Positions 59,840 through 64,000 of a DNA stretch of 64,000 nucleotides are shown one piece after another (position 1 is the first letter of the stretch; every line of letters begins with the position of its first letter). This DNA comes from Bacillota bacterium (GTDB taxonomy: Bacteria; Bacillota; Bacilli; Paenibacillales; Paenibacillaceae). Location: the NCBI GenBank assembly GCA_023460795.1, contig JAEWPC010000005.1, positions 62,001 to 126,000 of the forward strand. The letters are read 5' to 3'. Below the pieces are notes generated by a model that saw only the letters and a list, made by a program, of their open reading frames with translations, searched no databases and was not told the origin of the DNA. The position numbers and the translations under genes were made by a program.

Positions 59840-60937
59840 TCAGGTCCGCGAGAAGGCCGAATAAGGAATGACGAATTCCGGCATGCCATCCGCGAAGGAC
59901 GTGTATTCGTATGGCGTGAAGTAGACGACAACTCCGTTATGGCGCAAGAAGAAATCGCGATCCGGCTCAATCGTTGTAAACGGCGTAATTAGCTTCAACC
60001 CGCGGTCCGCGATTTGTTGCTTGATCGCTTGATTGACCGTAGCGACGTAATCCGTGCGATCGCCAGCGACGTCCTTGAGCGAAAGTCTCTCGCCCGTCGA
60101 TAAATCGAAGGTGTACGCCACGCGGGCCGTGTTGCTGTGGGCTCCGCCCAGGTAGACGGAATAGTCGGCATAGAGACTTAGCTGACCCTTCTCATTGTAA
60201 GTGACGGTGTAACGGCCATCGAAAGTCGGACGGCGAATCGTGGCATTGGGGTCTTTGGCCAACAGCTCGTTATTCGCTTGCACGACAGGAATCATTTGCT
60301 CCGAACCTGCCTTAACGAATCGATTGGCCTCATCCTTTAAGAAGCTGTTGATCTTCTGCTGTACGTCGGCGTTATCAAGCCCCGATAGTACAGGGTAGAA
60401 CACCGTTAAGGATTTGCCGTCCCCGTCGGCGCCGATGGTCTCTGCGGAGATAGAGAGGTTGTTTTCCGATAGAGCCTTCAACCCGATGAGTTTGGTAGGG
60501 TTGTCATACGTCACCTCGTACCCGAATTGCTCGGATAGGAAGCGAAGCGGAAGATACGTCGTGCCGTTCTGCAAGATGGCTTCCGGTCCGACTCTCGGCT
60601 GGCCGTTCAGGCTGATGGAGCCGGTCGATAGGCCGATTCTCATCGCTCGATTCCTCCCCGACACTTGCACGAGCCGGCTGGAGGGATCATATCTCGTGGT
60701 TAAACCTAACGCGGAGTCGATACTCCTGAGCGCGATGTAGGTCGATCCGTTCTTGTTGATGGTGCCGATATGATAGCTCGTTCCGTTGATCTTGAACGGC
60801 TGCGAGACGATCGAATATTTCGTTGCGGCAGCAGAAGCGGTGCCTTGGGGAAGCGCCGAAGCGGCAGGGAATGCCATGACGACGGCAAGAGACAGAAGCA
60901 GCTTTCGTGTACGATCCGTGAGGTTCAAAGATGGCAT
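59840..60937 (-). CDS. Exported protein: copper-amine-oxidase N-terminal-like domain plus DUF4163/DUF3298
   Basis: 365 aa. The signal peptide ends near ASAAA. Residues about 35-150 are the stalk-like Cu_amine_oxidN1 domain (KINGTSYHIGTINKNGSTYIALRSIDSALGL, LNGQPRVGPEAILQNGTTYLPLRFLSEQFGYEVTYD), a surface-protein module in Paenibacilli. Residues about 165-365 form DUF4163/DUF3298 (SVYLGGAHSNTARVAYTFDLSTGERLSLKDV, VVVYFTPYEYTSFADGMPEFVIPYS), as in RsiV, where the domain binds lysozyme. No membrane anchor is seen. The start is either ATG 60937 or TTG 60946; neither has an ideal spacing. Confidence 0.85.
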   Translation of the reverse strand: MPSLNLTDRTRKLLLSLAVVMAFPAASALPQGTASAAATKYSIVSQPFKINGTSYHIGTINKNGSTYIALRSIDSALGLTTRYDPSSRLVQVSGRNRAMRIGLSTGSISLNGQPRVGPEAILQNGTTYLPLRFLSEQFGYEVTYDNPTKLIGLKALSENNLSISAETIGADGDGKSLTVFYPVLSGLDNADVQQKINSFLKDEANRFVKAGSEQMIPVVQANNELLAKDPNATIRRPTFDGRYTVTYNEKGQLSLYADYSVYLGGAHSNTARVAYTFDLSTGERLSLKDVAGDRTDYVATVNQAIKQQIADRGLKLITPFTTIEPDRDFFLRHNGVVVYFTPYEYTSFADGMPEFVIPYSAFSRT

Positions 60938-61110
60938 TGCCTTCAACTTCCCTTCTAGATTATGCGTTCGATATACATAACGAGAGCTAAGGGAGTAAGG
61001 TTGCCGGTAATCGGGCTGCCCAATATTGCCAGTCTTTGAATTTACTCGCTCAAGGAAGGGTAAACTTAACGCGAATCACTTCCCCTTAACGGAAGGCGGA
61101 CGGCGAATCC

Positions 61111-61602
61111 ATGGAGTTGGAATGGAATCTGCTTCTGGTGATCTGGTTGTTCGGCTTGCTCGTGGTCTCGGCCTGCATACCTAGCGGTAAGCGGCATTCT
61201 TTTTACATCGCTTTCATGACGGCACAGGGGCTTGATTGGTTTGCGCAGTTGATGTTCCTGCAATTTAACGTTCTGTCTTTTCCGGTGCGGGAGTTCCCGA
61301 AGGCTTCGGATATGAGTATTACGTTAATGATTCTACTCATGCCTCTCTACACGGCTATATACGTAATTTATGAGCCTAGGAAGAGTAGGTTTATACGCGC
61401 TTTATACTTGGTGTCGTGGACGAGCGTTGCGACTTTTACGGATATAACCATTTCCCATACCAGCGATTTACAGAATCACAAGAGCTACTACTGGTTGGTC
61501 GCGGAGCTCGTATTCGGCGTTATCCTTGTCATCTCGAATGCGGTTGTCCGATGGTTTTTTGGCAACCTGCCCTTATCGTCATGGGATCGGGGGAAGGCAT
61601 GA
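61111..61602 (+). CDS. CBO0543-family membrane protein, copy 1
   Basis: 163 aa with about five membrane helices. FNVLSFPVREFPKASDMSIT is the conserved motif of the CBO0543 family, of unknown function and common in spore-forming Firmicutes. GGAAGGCGG lies ahead of the ATG. The stop overlaps the start of the second copy (ATGA). Confidence 0.78.
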   Translation: MELEWNLLLVIWLFGLLVVSACIPSGKRHSFYIAFMTAQGLDWFAQLMFLQFNVLSFPVREFPKASDMSITLMILLMPLYTAIYVIYEPRKSRFIRALYLVSWTSVATFTDITISHTSDLQNHKSYYWLVAELVFGVILVISNAVVRWFFGNLPLSSWDRGKA

Positions 61603-62075
61603 CTTTAGAGCGCGGTATTCTGGTTGGCGTAACGGTCGTCTCTTTATTATTGATCTTGGTCATCCCGAGACAGCGATACCGGCTTGCGATCGTTGCTTTC
61701 CTCACGACTCAATTCATGACCACGATTCTTGGTCACGTCGTCGTCGACTCCGGCGCCCTGATCTATCCGGTTCGTGAGTTCGCCGAGGTCAATCGAACGA
61801 GCTTCATCTATGAGTTTCTTGCCTATCCCATGGTTAGCGCCGTGTTCAATGCTCATTATCCCGTGGGCCGCAACCGGCTAACGCAGATAGGCTATTATGT
61901 ACTTTACTCCTCCGTATTAACTATTGGTGAGGTAGTGATCGAAAGGTATACGAACCTGATCGTCTATATCGAGTGGAATTGGTTTTGGACTTGGGGATCG
62001 TTGCTCATTACTTTCTCCATAACCCGGGCCGTATGCGTCGTGTTCTTCGGAACCGTTCATCAAGGAAATGAGTAA
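61599..62075 (+). CDS. CBO0543-family membrane protein, copy 2
   Basis: 158 aa, polytopic, paralogous to the preceding protein: SGALIYPVREFAEVNRTSF aligns with the PVREF motif of copy 1. The open frame begins upstream at 61416, but ATG 61599, with GGGGAAGG ahead and a 4-nt overlap with copy 1, is the real start. The two are likely made in equal amounts and may form a heteromer. Confidence 0.78.
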   Translation: MTLERGILVGVTVVSLLLILVIPRQRYRLAIVAFLTTQFMTTILGHVVVDSGALIYPVREFAEVNRTSFIYEFLAYPMVSAVFNAHYPVGRNRLTQIGYYVLYSSVLTIGEVVIERYTNLIVYIEWNWFWTWGSLLITFSITRAVCVVFFGTVHQGNE

Positions 62076-62078
62076 TAT

Positions 62079-62126
62079 TGTGATTTATTTCACATCACAA
62101 CCGATGGAACCCTGTTAAAGTAAAGA
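62079..62126 (+). promoter_or_regulatory. Perfect Fnr/CRP-type box and class II promoter upstream of the DoxX gene
   Basis: TGTGA-TTTATT-TCACA is a perfect Fnr/CRP-family site (62079-62094). A -10-like TAAAGT (62116-62121) would place transcription start about 41 bp from the box centre, the class II activation distance. Confidence 0.6.
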
Positions 62127-62175
62127 TGCAAGGAGAAAGCAACACAGTAGCCGCAAGAAGAAGGGAAGATGGATC

Positions 62176-62253
62176 ATGAAATTCCGTATTCTTAAGGGCA
62201 AGGGATCCGAGCGATCTCGACAATCCGGCCAACCCTCTAACCGAATCCATTAA
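62176..62253 (+). CDS. Possible 25-aa basic peptide
   Basis: ATG 62176 has GAAGGGAAG at a usable distance and opens a 25-codon frame rich in Lys, Arg, Ser and Gln. It lies in the leader between the Fnr-type box and the DoxX gene. It could be a small protein or a leader peptide; nothing in sequence proves translation. Confidence 0.3.
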   Translation: MKFRILKGKGSERSRQSGQPSNRIH

Positions 62254-62320
62254 GCCGCAAGCTGATTTATTTTTACCATACTAAGTGAAAACATTCACAA
62301 TAAAATCGGAGATGATTGTC

Positions 62321-62860
62321 ATGGTAGCATGGCTCAGAGGAAATAGATACGCCGCGATTCTTATGGTTATCGTCCGCATCTACCTTGGATACCAATGGAT
62401 CGAGGCAGGTTGGCACAAGCTGACGGGCGGATTCGATGCCGGCGGGTTCTTGAATAACGCCATCGGCAAGCCGATCGTCGATAAAACAACGCAAGAGTTG
62501 GTATATCCGAACTTCGTATATTTCATCAAGCACTTCGCGTTGCCTAACGTCAAAGTGTTCAACGTCCTCATCCCGCTCGGGGAGTTCCTCGTAGGCGTCG
62601 GACTCATTCTCGGGGGATTGACCGCAGCGGCTGCCTTCTTCGGACTGTTAATGAACTTCATGTTCATGTTCGCCGGAACGCTGAACACGAACCCATGGCT
62701 TGTTCTTCTCGGAGTCCTCGTGTTCATCGCAGGTACTAATGCCGGACGCTATGGACTGGACTACTACCTGATCCCGCTTCTGCGTAAGGCGTACGCCAAG
62801 CTCAAGAAGCCTCGCGGAGACGGCAAGATAACTCCCGCAGGCGCCGCACACGCCAACTAA
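62321..62860 (+). CDS. DoxX-family membrane protein
   Basis: 179 aa with four membrane helices. VRIYLGYQWIEAGWHKLTGGFDAGGFLNNAI, PLGEFLVGVGLILGGLTAAAAFFGLLMNFMFMFAGTLNTNPW and AGTNAGRYGLDYYLIP are typical of the larger DoxX group related to thiosulfate:quinone oxidoreductase small subunit. ATG 62321 suits CGGAG better than the GTG at 62285. The upstream Fnr-type box suggests expression at low oxygen. Confidence 0.85.
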   Translation: MVAWLRGNRYAAILMVIVRIYLGYQWIEAGWHKLTGGFDAGGFLNNAIGKPIVDKTTQELVYPNFVYFIKHFALPNVKVFNVLIPLGEFLVGVGLILGGLTAAAAFFGLLMNFMFMFAGTLNTNPWLVLLGVLVFIAGTNAGRYGLDYYLIPLLRKAYAKLKKPRGDGKITPAGAAHAN

Positions 62861-62880
62861 CGATTAGCGCCATCAACCAC

Positions 62881-62930
62881 AAGCGCCCCGACTGCTCCCG
62901 CTGCAAGGCGAACGAGCTGCCGGGGCGCTT
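62881..62930 (+). terminator. Long hairpin after the DoxX gene
   Basis: AAGCGCCCCG pairs perfectly with CGGGGCGCTT; the 30-nt interior contains an inner GCTGC/GAGCTGC helix. No long T-run follows. Confidence 0.55.
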
Positions 62931-62949
62931 GGTCGCTTGCGCGCAACCG

Positions 62950-63060
62950 TCACTTCGAAGAATGCTGTTGTATTTTTGATTTTCCTTGATTGCTCGGATC
63001 GTTGGATCGCGAAGGGCTATGCTTTGGGTTGTTCTTATCGGGTTTTGTTTTGGAGCTCAC
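62950..63060 (-). CDS. 36-aa hydrophilic protein, possibly a small acid-soluble spore protein
   Basis: GTG start at 63060 with GGGAGG ten bases ahead, 36 codons, TGA stop. The product is almost entirely Ser, Lys, Asn, Pro, Gln and His, with no hydrophobic core (begins SSKTKPDKNNPKHSPSRS). This composition resembles minor spore proteins of the SspN/SspP kind but no motif proves it. The rest of the 348-bp gap (62861-63208) holds only the hairpin at 62881. Confidence 0.4.
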   Translation of the reverse strand: MSSKTKPDKNNPKHSPSRSNDPSNQGKSKIQQHSSK

Positions 63061-63208
63061 GTATCGCTCACCTCCCGTGATGTCTAAGAGAGTATTTCAC
63101 CGAATGGATATCCTTATGATTCAATCGACCGAGCACCGATGAATTTATGGCCGCGCATTCGTCTGTATAGATGAATCCGCGAACGCCAAACTTTAGGAGG
63201 CCACATGT

Positions 63209-63634
63209 ATGACTCTAAAACTCACCCCTTATATTAATTTGGAGGGCAAGGCTATCGAAGCGATCCGTTTCTACGAGCAAGCTATCGATGCCAAGGTTCT
63301 CATGCTGTTTACTTACGGGGATATGCCGGAAATGCCGTCCACCTTCAATGACGAACACAAGGACTTGGTGGCGCATGCCAAATTACAGGTTGGCGAATCG
63401 GAGCTCATGTTCTCCGATAACCCGACAGGCGCATCGATCGCATCGGGCAAACGCGTTACGATCTGCATTACCACGAACGATGTGGAGAAATCCAGGCAAA
63501 TTTTCGAGGCTTTGAGGCAGGACGGCGGTCAAGTCAATCTCCCTTTCCAGACGGAGTCGTTCAGCCCCGGATTCGGGGATGTAACCGATAAATTCGGAGT
63601 CACCTTCCAAATCTTTACGGATGTACAGGTATAA
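63209..63634 (+). CDS. PhnB-like VOC family protein
   Basis: 141 aa, cytoplasmic. LTPYINLEGKAIEAIRFYEQAIDAKVL, VAHAKLQVGESELMFSDN and WGxxGxxTDKFGVTFQ-type ending (GFGDVTDKFGVTFQIF) are typical of PhnB/YjdN-like glyoxalase-fold proteins. The catalytic role is usually unknown. TTTAGGAGG precedes the ATG. It is separate in orientation and promoter from the following SnoaL-like gene. Confidence 0.88.
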   Translation: MTLKLTPYINLEGKAIEAIRFYEQAIDAKVLMLFTYGDMPEMPSTFNDEHKDLVAHAKLQVGESELMFSDNPTGASIASGKRVTICITTNDVEKSRQIFEALRQDGGQVNLPFQTESFSPGFGDVTDKFGVTFQIFTDVQV

Positions 63635-63683
63635 ACGATGGGTGAGGAAGCCATCAGCAATGATGGCCTTCTTTATACCCAAT

Positions 63684-63702
63684 TAGTCAATTTACTTGAC
63701 TA
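63684..63702. promoter_or_regulatory. Operator copy 1 (TAGTCAA-N5-TTGACTA)
   Basis: Perfect 7+7 inverted repeat with 5-nt centre; its right arm is the -35 box (TTGACT). Confidence 0.7.
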
Positions 63703-63724
63703 TATACCTCGAAGGGGTTAAAGT
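63696..63724 (+). promoter_or_regulatory. Promoter of the SnoaL-like gene
   Basis: TTGACT, 17-nt spacer, TAAAGT, set between two identical operators. Confidence 0.65.
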
Positions 63725-63731
63725 AGAAATA

Positions 63732-63750
63732 TAGTCAAACAAATTGACTA
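63732..63750. promoter_or_regulatory. Operator copy 2 (TAGTCAA-N5-TTGACTA)
   Basis: Same 7+7 inverted repeat, extended by three more base pairs (ATA/TAT) on each side; lies over the predicted start site, 48 bp from copy 1 centre to centre. Confidence 0.7.
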
Positions 63751-63767
63751 TATAGGAGGATGAAACC

Positions 63768-64000
63768 ATGAGCATGGAAGACAATATCAGGATCGTTCGC
63801 CAGTTCATTCAGAAGTTCTGGAACGAGGGCGACCTCGGTTGCGCCGAGCAGTTCTTGGCGGAGGATTATATCGATCATGCCTACGTCCCGGGCAACGTAG
63901 ACGGACTTAAACTGACGGCGGGCTCGCTGCATACGGCATTCCCGGATCAAGTATCGGTGGAAGAAAGCATCGTTGCGCAGGGCGATCGCGTCGTTGCGAG
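63768..64000 (+). CDS. SnoaL-like polyketide cyclase/ester cyclase family protein, 3' truncated by window edge
   Basis: The first 77 codons are present; the frame is open to the edge. MEDNIRIVRQFIQKFWNEGDLGCAEQFLAEDYIDHAYVPG is typical of the SnoaL/NTF2 ester-cyclase group. AGGAGG precedes the ATG. Twin operators around its promoter indicate control by a repressor, probably encoded outside the window. Confidence 0.85.
   Translation, partial: MSMEDNIRIVRQFIQKFWNEGDLGCAEQFLAEDYIDHAYVPGNVDGLKLTAGSLHTAFPDQVSVEESIVAQGDRVVA

Noticed and set aside
61416..61598. N-terminal extension of the second CBO0543 protein
   Set aside because: The upstream codons are out-of-frame sequence of copy 1; the ATG at 61599 has a ribosome binding site and matches the family start.
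1..64000. tRNA, rRNA, CRISPR array, insertion sequence, integrase or prophage
   Set aside because: No cloverleaf-like CCA ends, regular repeat-spacer array, transposase or integrase sequence was seen in any frame.

Overview
The window looks like chromosomal DNA of an endospore-forming member of the Paenibacillaceae (Paenibacillus/Cohnella-like). The evidence is moderate-to-high GC, strong AGGAGG-type ribosome binding sites with frequent TTG/GTG starts, a YesM/YesN two-component pair, an S-layer-homology protein, a spore photoproduct lyase and a CcpA-type cre site. No rRNA, tRNA, CRISPR array, insertion sequence or prophage was seen.

Layout. 1-4.0 kb: end of a VOC protein, then (minus strand) a DUF2294 protein, an FdhF/YdeP-type molybdopterin oxidoreductase and FdhD. 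4.2-20.5 kb: fourteen genes on the plus strand forming the main find. They are a YesM/YesN two-component system, a four-part sugar/polyol ABC importer, an aldose epimerase, and then homologues of the rhizobial rhizopine (3-O-methyl-scyllo-inosamine) catabolic proteins MocA, MocC, MocD (membrane di-iron oxygenase), MocE (Rieske ferredoxin) and MocF (ferredoxin reductase), followed by an aldo/keto reductase and a creatininase-family hydrolase. The set would sense, import, O-demethylate, oxidise and perhaps ring-open a methylated inositol or amino-inositol. 20.6-23.4 kb: a copper-binding lipoprotein, a nucleoside deaminase that has lost its zinc site, an LspA-like protein, and an HxlR/DsbA redox pair. 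23.4-27.8 kb: a GH120 beta-xylosidase with a TetR gene, and a drug-efflux MFS gene. 27.9-34.3 kb: a two-component system divergent from a large S-layer-type GLUG-repeat protein, with tandem 11-bp repeats between them.

34.4-50.3 kb: accessory genes. These include an ECF sigma/membrane-protein pair, GH16, MscS, a PadR-DUF4180 fusion coupled to a hydrolase, TetR regulators (one probably leaderless), a peroxiredoxin with palindromic operators, a YafY/DoxX divergent pair, and a deletion scar joining the start of an FAD oxidoreductase to the C-terminal part of a SigJ-type sigma factor. Two phosphotransferase-fold proteins and a DUF3231 protein follow. 50.4-55.1 kb: one operon of an exported protein, an ABC exporter and a two-component system. 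55.1-64.0 kb: methyltransferase, AraC regulator, SplB, an AKR with a divergent MerR gene, CsaA, an exported copper-amine-oxidase-like/DUF3298 protein, twin CBO0543 membrane proteins, a DoxX gene behind a perfect Fnr/CRP-type box, a very small hydrophilic protein, a PhnB-like protein, and a truncated SnoaL-like gene behind duplicated operators.

All functions are inferred by reading the translated sequences and recognising families from memory; no database search was run.
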